DNA from: an uncultured Lachnospiraceae bacterium | Lineage (GTDB): Bacteria; Bacillota; Clostridia; Lachnospirales; Lachnospiraceae | Assembly: GCA_910579285.1 (NCBI GenBank) | Contig: CAJTTT010000002.1 | Location: 124,001-188,000, forward strand | Direction of reading: 5' to 3' | Length of the DNA stretch: 64,000 nt | Part shown: piece after piece, positions 17,459-27,178 of the stretch | How positions within the stretch are numbered: the stretch's first letter is position 1 | How the letters are laid out: each line of letters starts with the position of its first letter | Position numbers and translations under genes: made by a program | The notes under the pieces: generated by a model | The model's input: only the letters and a program-made list of their open reading frames with translations | Database searches by the model: none | Told to the model about the DNA's origin: nothing

Positions 17459-18433
17459 TCACTGCTCCTCCCCGTCATTTTCACGCCACACCAGCGTATC
17501 AATGATATATCTGGGCCTGTGCTTGGTCTCCATATAAATCTTTCCGACATATTCTCCGATAATGCCAAGCGACAAAAGGGTAATCCCGCCGATGATCAGG
17601 GACACGATCAGTGTCGTAGTATACCCCGGCACATTGTTTCCCATGACCCAGTCCACCAGGCCGATCACGCACATCACGATACTGAACAGAAACATAAAAA
17701 ATCCGAGACCGCCGATCAGTCTGAGCGGCCGCACACTCATGGATGTAATGCCGTCAAGAGCCAGCGTCATCATCTTGCTCAGCGTATACTTGGAATGCCC
17801 CGCCTCCCTTGCTTTTACGTCAAAGTACACCACATCGGAGGGAAAGCCCATTGTGGGAATCAGTCCCCGCAGAAACAGGTTCGTCTCGCGGTACTCCGAC
17901 AGCGCGTCCAGCGCCTTCTTTGACATCAGACGATAATCCGCATGGTTCGTCATCACCGTACTGCCAAGCAGGTGCATCAGCTTATAGTACGCCGTGGCAG
18001 TCGCCTTCTTGAAAAAGCCGTCGGAATTTCTGTCGTTCCGCACGCCGTAGACCACCTCACAGCCCTCCATGTAGCAGGCCAGAAAAGAATCCAGCGCCTC
18101 GATGTCCTGCTGTAAGTCCGCGTCGATGGTAACCACCACATCCGCATACTTTCTGGCCGTCATCATCCCGGCCAGGATCGCGCTCTGATGGCCGTAATTT
18201 CCCGCCAGGCTCACCACGGAAAACCGCCTGCTTTTGGCTGAAATTCCATGAAGAAGCTGTAAGGTTTTATCCCTGCTCCCGTCATTCACAAACATGACTT
18301 TGGAGCCTTTGGCTATCTTTTTCTCACCTTCCAGCCGGGTCAGCTTCTCTGCCATAACGGCGGCGGTTTTTTCCACCACTTCCTCCTCGTTATAGCATGG
18401 TACTACCAGATATAAAATCGGAATCTCTCTCAT
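17459..18433 (-). CDS. GtrB/CsbB-like GT2 polyprenyl-phosphate glycosyltransferase
   Basis: This 324-residue protein has an N-terminal GT-A domain with VPCYNEEEVV, VNDGSRD, and the DADLQQD metal-binding block at about residue 100. KYTLSKMMTLALDGITS and two C-terminal membrane segments (about 230-300) complete the GtrB/ArnC-like layout. Such enzymes load undecaprenyl phosphate with a single sugar for use by GT-C enzymes outside. It lies in the same minus-strand series as the epimerase and UDP-glucose dehydrogenase genes, so the sugar could be glucose, glucuronate or galacturonate; sequence does not decide. Confidence 0.9.
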   Translation of the reverse strand: MREIPILYLVVPCYNEEEVVEKTAAVMAEKLTRLEGEKKIAKGSKVMFVNDGSRDKTLQLLHGISAKSRRFSVVSLAGNYGHQSAILAGMMTARKYADVVVTIDADLQQDIEALDSFLACYMEGCEVVYGVRNDRNSDGFFKKATATAYYKLMHLLGSTVMTNHADYRLMSKKALDALSEYRETNLFLRGLIPTMGFPSDVVYFDVKAREAGHSKYTLSKMMTLALDGITSMSVRPLRLIGGLGFFMFLFSIVMCVIGLVDWVMGNNVPGYTTTLIVSLIIGGITLLSLGIIGEYVGKIYMETKHRPRYIIDTLVWRENDGEEQ

Positions 18434-18499
18434 CGTTTTTTCCTCAATAGGTTCAGCGCACGTCCAATTTGCCGGGCAGACACGGTCTGGCTGAACTGT

Positions 18500-19492
18500 T
18501 TACTTATAATATTCCCGGTACCAGTCCACAAACTTCTGTAATCCTTCCTCGATGGACGTTTCCGGCTTGAAGTCATAGTCCCGCATCAGATCGGTGACAT
18601 CCGCATAGGTCTGGTACACATCGCCGGGCTGCATGGGAAGATACTCTTTCTTCGCCTCCACGCCCAGGCATCTCTCCAGCGTCTCTATATAATCCATCAG
18701 CTTTACGGGTTTGTTGTTGCCGATATTATAAAGCTTATAGAAGGCGCCCTTCTGATTCTTTTCCGGCGGATTGCACAGAATGTTTTCCACGCCCCGCACA
18801 ATATCGTCGATATAAGTGAAATCCCGCATCATGTCGCCCCTGTTGTAAATCTGAATCGGCTCTCCCGCAAGGATCTTCTTCGTAAACTTGAAATACGCCA
18901 TATCCGGCCTTCCGAACGGCCCGTAAACCGTAAAGAAGCGCAGCCCCGTCACGGGAATCTGAAATAATTTGCTGTAAGCGTGGGCCATCAGCTCATTGGA
19001 CTTCTTTGTGGCCGCGTAGAGGCTTACCGGCTCGTCCACCTTGTCCTGCGTGGAAAAAGGCACCTTTTCATTGCCGCCATAGACAGAACTGGATGAAGCG
19101 TACACCAGATGCTCCACGGGGAAGTAACGGCACCCCTCCAGGATATGGAAAAATCCCATCATATTGGACTCCATGTAGGCCGCCGGATTGTCAATGCTGT
19201 AACGGACGCCCGCCTGCGCGCCCAGATTCACCACAATGTCAGGTCTGTACTCCTGAAATGCCCGGAACACATCCGCATTGTCCGCAAGATCTCCTCTGAC
19301 AAAGCTATAATTATCATAGTAATACAGCTTTGACAGCCGGTCCTCCTTCAGCCTTACGTCATAGTACTCATTCATATTGTCAAAGCCGATGACCCGCGCG
19401 CCCTTCTCCAGAAGGCTTTTGGATAAATGATATCCGATAAAGCCCGCGCCGCCGGTAATCAGATATTTCTTTGAGGGATCTAATTCTTTCAC
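18500..19492 (-). CDS. UDP-glucuronate 4-epimerase
   Basis: The 330-residue short-chain dehydrogenase-type protein has the NAD-binding TGGAGFIG motif at residues 13-20, the catalytic SSSSVYGG serine region, and the YAATKK Tyr-Lys pair. FDNMNEYYD, QAGVRYS and GPFGRPDMA are characteristic of the CapI/GAE group, which interconverts UDP-glucuronate and UDP-galacturonate. The start is a GTG with AAGGAG five bases upstream. It lies 19 bp after the UDP-glucose dehydrogenase gene, giving a direct route UDP-Glc to UDP-GlcA to UDP-GalA for the glycosyltransferases nearby. Confidence 0.9.
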   Translation of the reverse strand: MKELDPSKKYLITGGAGFIGYHLSKSLLEKGARVIGFDNMNEYYDVRLKEDRLSKLYYYDNYSFVRGDLADNADVFRAFQEYRPDIVVNLGAQAGVRYSIDNPAAYMESNMMGFFHILEGCRYFPVEHLVYASSSSVYGGNEKVPFSTQDKVDEPVSLYAATKKSNELMAHAYSKLFQIPVTGLRFFTVYGPFGRPDMAYFKFTKKILAGEPIQIYNRGDMMRDFTYIDDIVRGVENILCNPPEKNQKGAFYKLYNIGNNKPVKLMDYIETLERCLGVEAKKEYLPMQPGDVYQTYADVTDLMRDYDFKPETSIEEGLQKFVDWYREYYK

Positions 19493-19511
19493 CGCCGCTC
19501 CTTTCCGCTCC

Positions 19512-20822
19512 TTAACGCCCTATGCTATAATACTCAATTCCCGCTTCTTTCATCCGCCCCACGTCAAAGACGTTGCGTCCGTCATACACAAGCGGAATCC
19601 GCATCCGCTCTTTAAATGTTTCCGGCGGCATGGACCGAATCTGCTCCCACTCCGTAAACACAAAACAGATGTTGGCATCCTTAAGCGCCTCCTCCGGCGT
19701 GTCCGCATAGGCGATGGAGCCTCTTCCGGCATTTCCTTCTGGATAAACCTTGCGGAAATTATCGGCCGCCACAGGATCATAAGCCACAATCTGGGCGCCG
19801 TTTTCCAGAAGCAGCTCCACATTATCGAGGGAAGGCGCTTCCCGCAGATCGTCTGTCCCCGGTTTAAAGGCCAGACCAAGCACTGCAACCTTCAGGCCCT
19901 CAAATGTAATCATCCGCTTGCACGCTTTCTGATAGAGCCTTGTTTTCTGGAGGGCGTTCACATCCACCGCCGCCTCCACGGTCTTAAGCTGATAGCCGTA
20001 CTGCTTGGCAAGATATTTGAGCGCCTTCGTATCTTTCGGAAAACAGCTTCCGCCATATCCGATGCCCGCCTTTAAGAAGTTTGCGCCGATGCGGGCATCG
20101 TAGCTCATGCCCTCCGCCACCGCGTCGATATCCGCTCCCACGAGCTCGCAGAGGTTGGCGATATCGTTCATATAAGAAATCTTGAGCGCCAGAAAATCAT
20201 TGCAGGCGTACTTAATCATCTCCGCAGACCGCCTGTTCACAGATACAATGGGCAGGCGGAAAGGCTCGTAAATTTTCTTCAGAAGCGTCTCCGCCTCCCT
20301 GCTCTGTGTACCAATAATAATGCGGGCGGCATGAAGGGTGTCGTGCACTGCGGATCCCTGCGCCAGAAACTCCGGGTTGGAAGCCACTTCCACCTTCACA
20401 TCGCGTATGAGAAAATCATGGATGAACTGCTCCACTTTGTCGTTGGTGCCGACAGGCACTGTGGATTTCACCACCACAAGGCAGTCCCGTTCCACCGATT
20501 CCGCGATCTGTCTCGAAACTGTTGCAATATAGTTCAGATTGGCAGAACCGTCGGGCTGCTCAGGCGTGCCAACACCGATAAAAATGGCGTCCTTATCCCG
20601 GTATGCCTCGGCATAATCTGTGGTATAGTGGAGTCTTCCCGCTGCGTTGTTCTTCCGCATCAGCTCCTCCAGCCCTTCCTCAAAAATGGGGCTGTTTCCC
20701 GCCTCCATCATTTTTACTTTCTTCTCATCTACATCCACACAGGTAACGTCATGTCCCTTCTCCGCAAAGCACACGCCCGCCACCAGACCCACATAACCTG
20801 TTCCCGCTACAGCAATTTTCAT
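19512..20822 (-). CDS. ugd: UDP-glucose 6-dehydrogenase
   Basis: The 436-residue protein starts with the NAD-binding AGTGYVGLVAG motif, contains GIGYGGSCFPKDTKAL with the catalytic cysteine at about residue 260, and has the typical VLGLAFKPGTDDLREAPS segment of the C-terminal UDP-binding domain. Length matches the family. It oxidises UDP-glucose to UDP-glucuronate. It is upstream of the 4-epimerase and downstream of the GT8 gene on the same strand, so it probably supplies uronic acid donors to the cluster. Confidence 0.95.
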   Translation of the reverse strand: MKIAVAGTGYVGLVAGVCFAEKGHDVTCVDVDEKKVKMMEAGNSPIFEEGLEELMRKNNAAGRLHYTTDYAEAYRDKDAIFIGVGTPEQPDGSANLNYIATVSRQIAESVERDCLVVVKSTVPVGTNDKVEQFIHDFLIRDVKVEVASNPEFLAQGSAVHDTLHAARIIIGTQSREAETLLKKIYEPFRLPIVSVNRRSAEMIKYACNDFLALKISYMNDIANLCELVGADIDAVAEGMSYDARIGANFLKAGIGYGGSCFPKDTKALKYLAKQYGYQLKTVEAAVDVNALQKTRLYQKACKRMITFEGLKVAVLGLAFKPGTDDLREAPSLDNVELLLENGAQIVAYDPVAADNFRKVYPEGNAGRGSIAYADTPEEALKDANICFVFTEWEQIRSMPPETFKERMRIPLVYDGRNVFDVGRMKEAGIEYYSIGR

Positions 20823-20843
20823 ACTCTGTTACCGTATCCCTTT

Positions 20844-21779
20844 CTAAATTTCCCCGCCAAACAGTCTCTTTATTTTCCGCACCGCCCGCTCCATAAAACC
20901 AGGCCCATGATACCTGCGCGCACTGTCCTCATCGAACAGCTCCTTAAGATCCGGCTGCGCATTTACAAAATCCCACCAGAGACTCCCCAGATTCGTGTCA
21001 TACCGTTTCCAGGGCTTGTCTCCCGCATAATGGATGAGCGCGGGTGACCGCAGCGCCTCCTGCTCCTCCTCCTGCGTATAAATGCCCTCTGTCACAAACC
21101 GCTCGAACTCTTTCTCTTCCAGATAAGCCAGCCTGTTATATTTCGGCGGAAGATAGGCGATGGCCCCCTGACAGGTAATGTTCAGAATATCCTGATCCTG
21201 ATAATAAAATTTCTCGCGCGCCAGCTCATTCCACCGTTTTTCCAGCCCTCTTTTCCTCACCTCGGCCAGGTTGAGGAGAGTCACTCCCGCATTGATATAG
21301 CCGCCCTTCACACCAGAAAGCATGTTCCAGTAGGGCCTTTGGCTGTTCCACTCCCATTTGTCGGAGAGGTTCACCGCCCCCCTCACAGCCGCAAGCGTCA
21401 TTCCCTCCACCTGCGTCTCCCAAACCGGCGCAAGGCTCTCCCGCACAAGCACGTCCGCGTCCATATAGAGGACCTTGTCCACCTCCGGCAAAAGCCCCGG
21501 CAGGGCCAGCCGCAGATAGGTGCCAGCCGAAATATTCCTCACCTGGTATGCGTTCTCATAAGGGTTTTCCACACAGTGCATGATGAGCGCAGAATGCGGA
21601 TCCCTTGTTTTTATAATCCGTTCCAGCGGCGCCTGCGCGTTTCCCGCCGCTTCTGTGCAGACACAGTGAATCTCAAAATGATCCTCCGGGCCGCGCGCGT
21701 CCAGAAGAGAAGCCGCCGCCGCCTGCACCTGTGCCACTAAATTTTCGTCAAAGCAAAATACGATCCTCAATCTTTCCAT
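20844..21779 (-). CDS. GT8 family glycosyltransferase
   Basis: The protein (311 residues from ATG 21779) has a GT-A fold of family 8: an N-terminal IVFCFDEN strand, YLRLALPGLLP, the metal-binding VLYMDADVLV motif at about residue 100, and FNAGV-like YINAGVTLLNL. GT8 enzymes transfer hexoses or uronic acids with retention, often galactose or glucose in bacterial surface glycans. Start choice is uncertain: an in-frame TTG at 21815 has GGAG seven bases upstream, a better ribosome site than that of the ATG. Confidence 0.88.
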   Translation of the reverse strand: MERLRIVFCFDENLVAQVQAAAASLLDARGPEDHFEIHCVCTEAAGNAQAPLERIIKTRDPHSALIMHCVENPYENAYQVRNISAGTYLRLALPGLLPEVDKVLYMDADVLVRESLAPVWETQVEGMTLAAVRGAVNLSDKWEWNSQRPYWNMLSGVKGGYINAGVTLLNLAEVRKRGLEKRWNELAREKFYYQDQDILNITCQGAIAYLPPKYNRLAYLEEKEFERFVTEGIYTQEEEQEALRSPALIHYAGDKPWKRYDTNLGSLWWDFVNAQPDLKELFDEDSARRYHGPGFMERAVRKIKRLFGGEI

Positions 21780-21872
21780 ACCCTTTATTGTACCGTGATA
21801 CCGTTTAAAAAGCAAGACACTGCTCCGGGATATCCGTCAGACAAAAAGACCGCCTGCCGCCGTGCACTGCCT

Positions 21873-22967
21873 TTACTTTGCAAGTGCAAGAAACCGCTCT
21901 GCGCAGGCCACGTTGGAAAGGCTGTTTCGGTATGCCAGACAGTTGGCTGCATACCTGTCGTTTTCCTCCACAATCCGCTCCAGCGTCTGCGCCGACCAGC
22001 CGTCCTCCACAATTCCAAGCTCCTCCCGTCTGATGTAGGCTGCGTTGTAAGGCACAGAAGTGGTAACCACCGGCGTGCCAAGCGCAATGCTTTCCACGAT
22101 AGACACCATATTGTTATCCTTCTCCGTGGACACCAGAAGCGCCCTGGACGCCGCCACAATGGGCAGGAGCCTGTCATGGGAAAGTTTTCCGTGAAAAGTC
22201 ACTTTTCCTTCCAGCCCCAGTTTTTTTGCAAGCTGTCTGAGGGAAGTCTCCTCCTCCCCCGCTCCGATCACATCCAGACAATACCCTTCATGCCCAGCCT
22301 TCACAAATCCCTGGAACGCCTCCAGCGTATGTGAAATCCGTTTGCGGGGAATCAGCTGTGACACCACCACAAAACGGTCATCCCGCATTTTTGACCCGGG
22401 AAGCGGAAATTTTTCCAGATCCACGCCGTGGTCAATCGGCTCTTTCTCCACCCGGGGCATAAACTGCCGGATAAAGGCGCCCGCCTCCTCAGAGCGGGGA
22501 ACCACCCGCGCACGGCGCATCAAAAACCGCGCCACAAGCTGATACCAGAACTTGGCAGGTATTTTGTGCAGCATCTGGTTGTAGGCCGCCAGCTCATGCC
22601 AGATGACCGTTTTCCCCGGCGCCACCCTTGCCGCTGTGTAGGACCATGTGGCAAAAACCTCACTTGTGACAATCATGTCATATTCCTTGTGGGTTTTCAG
22701 ATACCTGCGGACGTCTGGCATATAGGGAAAACACCTGGGCATAAACAGCTTGCGGCAGACCGTGCGGAACCAGAGCACGGGAAAATCGTACCGCTCCTCG
22801 CAAACCGGCCTGTAATCCTGTGCTGCGAGCAGCGTCACCTCATGTCCCGCCCGCAGAAAGCCGCGGCACACCGCATAGATCATGGTGTCCTTTATGGACT
22901 CCACCCGCGGAATCTGATTGGTCTCCGCCGTATATAAAATAGGATTGATCACCAGCACCTTACTCAT
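21873..22967 (-). CDS. GT4 family glycosyltransferase
   Basis: This 364-residue protein has a GT-B layout. The C-terminal domain carries VVSQLIPRKR, the VTFHGKLSH segment, and VSIVESIALGTPVVTT, which is the donor-binding ExxxxG region of family 4. The N-terminal half is acceptor-binding and variable. It is a cytoplasmic retaining glycosyltransferase for repeat-unit assembly. The ATG has GGGAGG five bases upstream and overlaps the end of the next GT4 gene by 8 bp, so the two are translationally coupled and probably add consecutive sugars. Confidence 0.9.
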   Translation of the reverse strand: MSKVLVINPILYTAETNQIPRVESIKDTMIYAVCRGFLRAGHEVTLLAAQDYRPVCEERYDFPVLWFRTVCRKLFMPRCFPYMPDVRRYLKTHKEYDMIVTSEVFATWSYTAARVAPGKTVIWHELAAYNQMLHKIPAKFWYQLVARFLMRRARVVPRSEEAGAFIRQFMPRVEKEPIDHGVDLEKFPLPGSKMRDDRFVVVSQLIPRKRISHTLEAFQGFVKAGHEGYCLDVIGAGEEETSLRQLAKKLGLEGKVTFHGKLSHDRLLPIVAASRALLVSTEKDNNMVSIVESIALGTPVVTTSVPYNAAYIRREELGIVEDGWSAQTLERIVEENDRYAANCLAYRNSLSNVACAERFLALAK

Positions 22968-24045
22968 TGTTTCCTCCCTGCGGTTTTCCCCCGTTTTCCC
23001 TCGCCGTCAGTGCCAGAAACCTGTCAGCAATTTTCGATACCGTCAGCTCTTCCCTCAGTTTCACGGCTTCTTTGCCAAGCCGTTCCCCGAAGGCCGGATC
23101 GTCAGCCAGCTGCCCCATAGCCTCCGCAAGCGCACCTGCGTCTCCCACCGGCACAAGAAGCCCGTTTACGCCGTCCCGGATATACATGCGGGAACCGCCG
23201 ATGGGACAGTCCGTCGCAATCACAGGAAGCCCCAGCGCCATCGCCTCCAGCATGGAATTGGAAATCCCTTCGTAGTCCGAGGAGAGCACATACATGGACG
23301 CTGTTTTGATGTCGGAAAGGACGTGTGCGGAAAACCCTTTAAATATGACACTACTGTCAATTTCAAGTTTTCCGGCCAATGCCTTAAGCTCCGCCTCCAG
23401 CTCTCCCTGTCCGTATATCTCCAACACATAACCGCTGTGCTCTTTTGCAAAGGCGGCAAAGGCGCACAACAACAGTCTGTGGTTTTTCTGGGCGTTCAGC
23501 CGCCCCACCGCCACAATCCGCTTCTCCCTCGCCCCCGCATACGGCTCTTCCTTCGGTTCCAGCGGATTGGGGATCACCACGCTCTTTTTACGGATTCCCG
23601 ACGGAAAACTTTTCACCGCATCCTCTGTCTGGCACACCACCACCTTTGCCAGGCGGTAACACAGATCCCGGATCCGCCTGTGATCGTAACGGGTGGGATC
23701 GTTCCGCTCGGAGACGAGAAAAAAATGCTTCTGCCCAAACGCCGCCACCGCCGAGAACACCGTCCCCATTGCGCTGAACGCCCATATCTGACAGTTTTTA
23801 TTCTCCCGGTAATACTGCCGCATCCTTCGAAGCCGCCCGATTCTCACCGAAAGACTGCCGTCGGAAGGGCCCCCCGCGCTCACCACCTCAATCCGGGGAT
23901 CCAGCGGATAGGCCCTCTCGCTGCCGGCAAAAAGAAGAATCCCTGTCGGTATGCCCCGCCTGCTGTATTCATTTGCAAGAAGCGCCACAACTCTCTCCGT
24001 GCCGCCACCCGGCATATCTGGTATGACAAAAACAATTTTTTCCAT
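22960..24045 (-). CDS. GT4 family glycosyltransferase
   Basis: The 361-residue protein begins with FVIPDMPGGGTERVV, a classic family-4 N-terminal glycine-rich loop, and has VGRLNAQKNH, YVLSSDYEGISNSMLEAMALGLPVIA in the donor-binding domain (two pieces of one conserved block). It is a cytoplasmic retaining glycosyltransferase. I place the start at 24045 (GGGGG seven bases upstream) rather than at 24087. It is the first gene of the minus-strand series down to 14758 and diverges from the GT2 gene at 24148. Donor sugar is unknown. Confidence 0.9.
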   Translation of the reverse strand: MEKIVFVIPDMPGGGTERVVALLANEYSRRGIPTGILLFAGSERAYPLDPRIEVVSAGGPSDGSLSVRIGRLRRMRQYYRENKNCQIWAFSAMGTVFSAVAAFGQKHFFLVSERNDPTRYDHRRIRDLCYRLAKVVVCQTEDAVKSFPSGIRKKSVVIPNPLEPKEEPYAGAREKRIVAVGRLNAQKNHRLLLCAFAAFAKEHSGYVLEIYGQGELEAELKALAGKLEIDSSVIFKGFSAHVLSDIKTASMYVLSSDYEGISNSMLEAMALGLPVIATDCPIGGSRMYIRDGVNGLLVPVGDAGALAEAMGQLADDPAFGERLGKEAVKLREELTVSKIADRFLALTARENGGKPQGGNNE

Positions 24046-24072
24046 TTCGGTTCCCCCACCGCAGACACAGAT

Positions 24073-24101
24073 TTTACGCCGCGCCATTTACATGATATAA
24101 T
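24073..24101 (+). promoter_or_regulatory. Extended -10 promoter for the GT2 gene at 24148
   Basis: TTTACG (24073-24078) and TATAAT (24096-24101) are 17 bases apart, with TG one base before the -10. The predicted start point gives a leader of about 40 bases ending in AAGGAG before the ATG at 24148. Confidence 0.55.
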
Positions 24102-24147
24102 AGCCGCAAGTTCTATAAAAAGCATTCTCATAAAAGAAGGAGACGCC

Positions 24148-25164
24148 ATGCAGCCCACACCGTTTTTAAGTATCATTGTACCCGTATACAACGTGGAAGC
24201 CTACCTGGCCGAGTGCCTTGACAGTATTCTCGCCCAGACGTTCACAGACTTCGAAGTTCTTCTCATAGATGACGGGTCCACCGATGGCTCGTCCGCTCTC
24301 GCCGACGCCTACGCCGCGAAGGACGCCCGCATCCGCTGTTTCCACAAGGAAAACGGCGGCCACATGTCTGCCAGACAGGAAGGATTCCGAAACTCACTGG
24401 GCAGATATATCGCCTTCGTGGACAGCGATGACTGGATCGATCCCGCTATGTACGAGCGCATGTGCGCGGCCGCCGTAACATACAGCGCAGACATGATATG
24501 CTGCAATTATACCGCCGTTACCCCCGATAAACAAATCCAGCGGCAGGATGTCTGCAAACCCGGATTTTATAACCGCCGGGAACTTGAAGAGCAGGTCTAT
24601 CCAATACTGCTTTACTCCGGCAGCTTTTTTCACTACGGGATTTCTCCAAGCCTGTGCAACAAACTGTTTCGCCGGACACTTCTGGAGAAATATCTGTTTC
24701 GTGTTCCGCTGTCCATCAAGCTTGGGGAAGACGGGCTGGCTGCCTATCCCTGCCTTCTCGGGGCATCCTCCGCCTGTTTTCTTGCCGACTCCTTCTACTA
24801 TTACAGAAGCAATGGCGGATCCCTCACCCACACAATGGATCACGGGCGGCTTGCAGAAAACCGCCTGCTCTTTGACACTTATGATAAACTGATCGACCTG
24901 GCTGCCTATCCCTGTATGGAAAAACAGCTTCTCTATTATTATGCCTACCAGTGCCTGCTGACATTCCCGCCCATATTCCGCGGGGAGCGGACGGCAGGAA
25001 AGAATGACCGGGCGGCATTTCTCGCAGAATGCAGCTATCCGCCTGTCAGGAGAGCCTTTCGCGGCATCAAAACAGGCAGTGTCTCCGGGCTCCACAACCG
25101 GGCTTACGTCCTATGTATCCGCCACGGCCTGTACCGCCTGTTCCGCTTCCTTCTGGCCCACTGA
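24148..25164 (+). CDS. GT2 family glycosyltransferase
   Basis: The 338-residue protein starts with SIIVPVYNVEAYL, followed by DDGSTDGS and the metal-binding VDSDDWIDP motif near residue 97, a standard GT-A family 2 enzyme of capsule and teichoic-acid loci. No membrane segments are evident, so it works at the cytoplasmic membrane face on lipid-linked intermediates. The ATG at 24148 has AAGGAG five bases upstream; the open frame extends to 22918 but that part is antisense to the GT4 genes. It is a one-gene plus-strand unit ending exactly against the convergent gene at 25165. Confidence 0.92.
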   Translation: MQPTPFLSIIVPVYNVEAYLAECLDSILAQTFTDFEVLLIDDGSTDGSSALADAYAAKDARIRCFHKENGGHMSARQEGFRNSLGRYIAFVDSDDWIDPAMYERMCAAAVTYSADMICCNYTAVTPDKQIQRQDVCKPGFYNRRELEEQVYPILLYSGSFFHYGISPSLCNKLFRRTLLEKYLFRVPLSIKLGEDGLAAYPCLLGASSACFLADSFYYYRSNGGSLTHTMDHGRLAENRLLFDTYDKLIDLAAYPCMEKQLLYYYAYQCLLTFPPIFRGERTAGKNDRAAFLAECSYPPVRRAFRGIKTGSVSGLHNRAYVLCIRHGLYRLFRFLLAH

Positions 25165-27051
25165 TCAGTACGGCCTCTCCCAGATTCCTGTCTGGTAAAA
25201 CTGTTCGCTGGCGTCAATCCCCTGCCTGTCGTCATCCAGCGCGATCGTCCTGTCAAAGAGGTTCGTGCGGGTAAACGCTATGACAAGCAGACAGAAGCCA
25301 AGCGCAAGCGCCGCCGTCAGCGCCTTGCCCGCCTTTCCGCTCCATGCCGCCCGGGCAGCCGGCTTTTCCGCTGTTTCCCCGCCATTGCCCGGAATCCCTC
25401 GAAGCCTGTCCACGCCGAGCTGCAAAAAGGCCGTCCATTCCTCCATTCCGCAGACCGCGTAAGGGATCAGCAGCACAAAATAAGGGATGGTATAGGACGC
25501 GCTGGACTCCCAGAACAGATGAAACAGATATCCCCCCAGAAAAACCACGGCCCCCATCAGTTCGCAGAGACCGCCTCTCCTCCAGCGCAAAAAGAGGCAG
25601 AGCAGCATCCCGCACAGAATCCATGTCTGCATGTAATTGAGCAGAACCGAGAGCCGCACGCCGCCCCGGCCTCCGATCACACTTTTCAGCCACTCTGGTA
25701 TCTGCACCTGGGCTTTTCTCCCCCAGGTACGATCCAGGCAGATGAAAGTGGGGTCGTTCCACTGAAAGGCTGTCTTTCTCGCCAGAAAGGGCAGTCCCTC
25801 ATCCAGCGGATTTTCTGACATCCTTGTCACAATCTTTTTGAGTTCCTCCAGGGAATCCTGCTTCGCCCGCTCCGTATCGTAGTTGTTTTCCGCAAATACA
25901 TTGCCGTTATATCCATTATAACCACCCGGCCCAAGCGGCGCCTCCTGCATCCCCATGACCACCCAGGAAATCATAACCTCTCCCTCGGACAGTTCCTGTC
26001 CTGCAATCTGTTCCACAAGACGGTTGGATGCCTGTGTACAGAAAGCGACGCCAAACCCCATACACACAATAAACAGAAGGGAAACCCGCCAGTTCCCCCG
26101 CCGGTTTTCCTTCGGCTGCAGCAGGAGCCCGATCGCATCGCAGACAAGAAAACAGGCGATGGCAATCAGATAAATCAGACAATTCATCTTAATCACCGTG
26201 GCCAGTCCCATGCACAGGGAGGCCGCCGCGATATGACGATAACGCCTGTCCGCCAGATACTTCTGCGCAAAGTAAACCGCCCCCAGGGACAGCGCCATGC
26301 CCGGCAGGATGCCATAAAGGTAAGTCACATAAAAACCGAGCGGCACCCAGATCAACAGACCGATATATACCATCGCCTGCAGGCCTCTTCTCTTCTTCCA
26401 GAACCCTTCGCCGCCTGTCTCCCCGGACGGCCCAAACAGCCCGGACATCTTCGCAAGTATGCCGTAAATCACTGCCAGAAAGCCCACATTCACCAACTGG
26501 GGCCCCACAAAATTCCCCTCGCCAAAAAGAAAACTCAGCAGATAAAAATACAGGACAATTCCCGACTGAAAAGGATAGCAGAAAAGATACGCCCCCTCCT
26601 CAAAGGACGAAAAGTCTCCCTGCCTCCACTGCATGGCAATCCCATAGACCTTCGCAGGATCGGAACCTGGATAGAGCTGTGTCATTGCCACATAGGCAGC
26701 CGCCAGAATCACCGTGAGAAGAATCAGTCCCCAAAAGAGCTCGCTGCCCCGGCATGCGCTGTCTTTCGCCTGTCCCTCTGTCTCCATGCGCTCGTTTCGC
26801 CGGCGAACCACATCCCACAGTTTCCGCCCGGCAAGCAGCACAACTGTCAAAAGAGCAAATGCCAGCAGATGGCGCAGTGGATTGTCCGCTATATTTAAAG
26901 TCCTCTCCTGCTCGCTTCCGTCCTCCAGAAAGATCCGCCCCACAAAACTGGTACTGAAAACACTGTGCAGGAGCAGAAGAAACACGACTCCCGCGAGCAG
27001 CAGCCGGATGATGTCGTTTATAATTCGGTAAAAGAAATGATCTTGTCTCAT
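25165..27051 (-). CDS. Polytopic membrane protein, GT39/GT-C-like
   Basis: The 628-residue protein has about twelve to thirteen membrane segments and short soluble loops. Near residue 140 is YPGSDPAKVYGIAMQW, with an acidic residue in the first large outer loop as in GT-C mannosyltransferases (family 39-like), and a soluble domain about 370-450. The exact family and acceptor are unknown. The ATG at 27051 has GGAGG four bases upstream; the frame runs to 27075 without support. Its stop codon abuts the convergent GT2 gene with no gap. Confidence 0.65.
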   Translation of the reverse strand: MRQDHFFYRIINDIIRLLLAGVVFLLLLHSVFSTSFVGRIFLEDGSEQERTLNIADNPLRHLLAFALLTVVLLAGRKLWDVVRRRNERMETEGQAKDSACRGSELFWGLILLTVILAAAYVAMTQLYPGSDPAKVYGIAMQWRQGDFSSFEEGAYLFCYPFQSGIVLYFYLLSFLFGEGNFVGPQLVNVGFLAVIYGILAKMSGLFGPSGETGGEGFWKKRRGLQAMVYIGLLIWVPLGFYVTYLYGILPGMALSLGAVYFAQKYLADRRYRHIAAASLCMGLATVIKMNCLIYLIAIACFLVCDAIGLLLQPKENRRGNWRVSLLFIVCMGFGVAFCTQASNRLVEQIAGQELSEGEVMISWVVMGMQEAPLGPGGYNGYNGNVFAENNYDTERAKQDSLEELKKIVTRMSENPLDEGLPFLARKTAFQWNDPTFICLDRTWGRKAQVQIPEWLKSVIGGRGGVRLSVLLNYMQTWILCGMLLCLFLRWRRGGLCELMGAVVFLGGYLFHLFWESSASYTIPYFVLLIPYAVCGMEEWTAFLQLGVDRLRGIPGNGGETAEKPAARAAWSGKAGKALTAALALGFCLLVIAFTRTNLFDRTIALDDDRQGIDASEQFYQTGIWERPY

Positions 27052-27178
27052 AATTCCTCCACTGCTTCTTAACATATAATGTACTGCATTTCAAGTTCGG
27101 AGAAAACATATGAGGGATCTCCTCCTGTAACATACAGAATTCAACCCCTCTTGATCTTGTGATTATAAAGTTACAAAA

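Noticed and set aside
22918..24147. Long plus-strand open frame that joins on to the GT2 gene at 24148
   Set aside because: It is antisense to two clear GT4 genes and has no protein features; the GT2 domain starts at 24148 with its own promoter and AAGGAG site.
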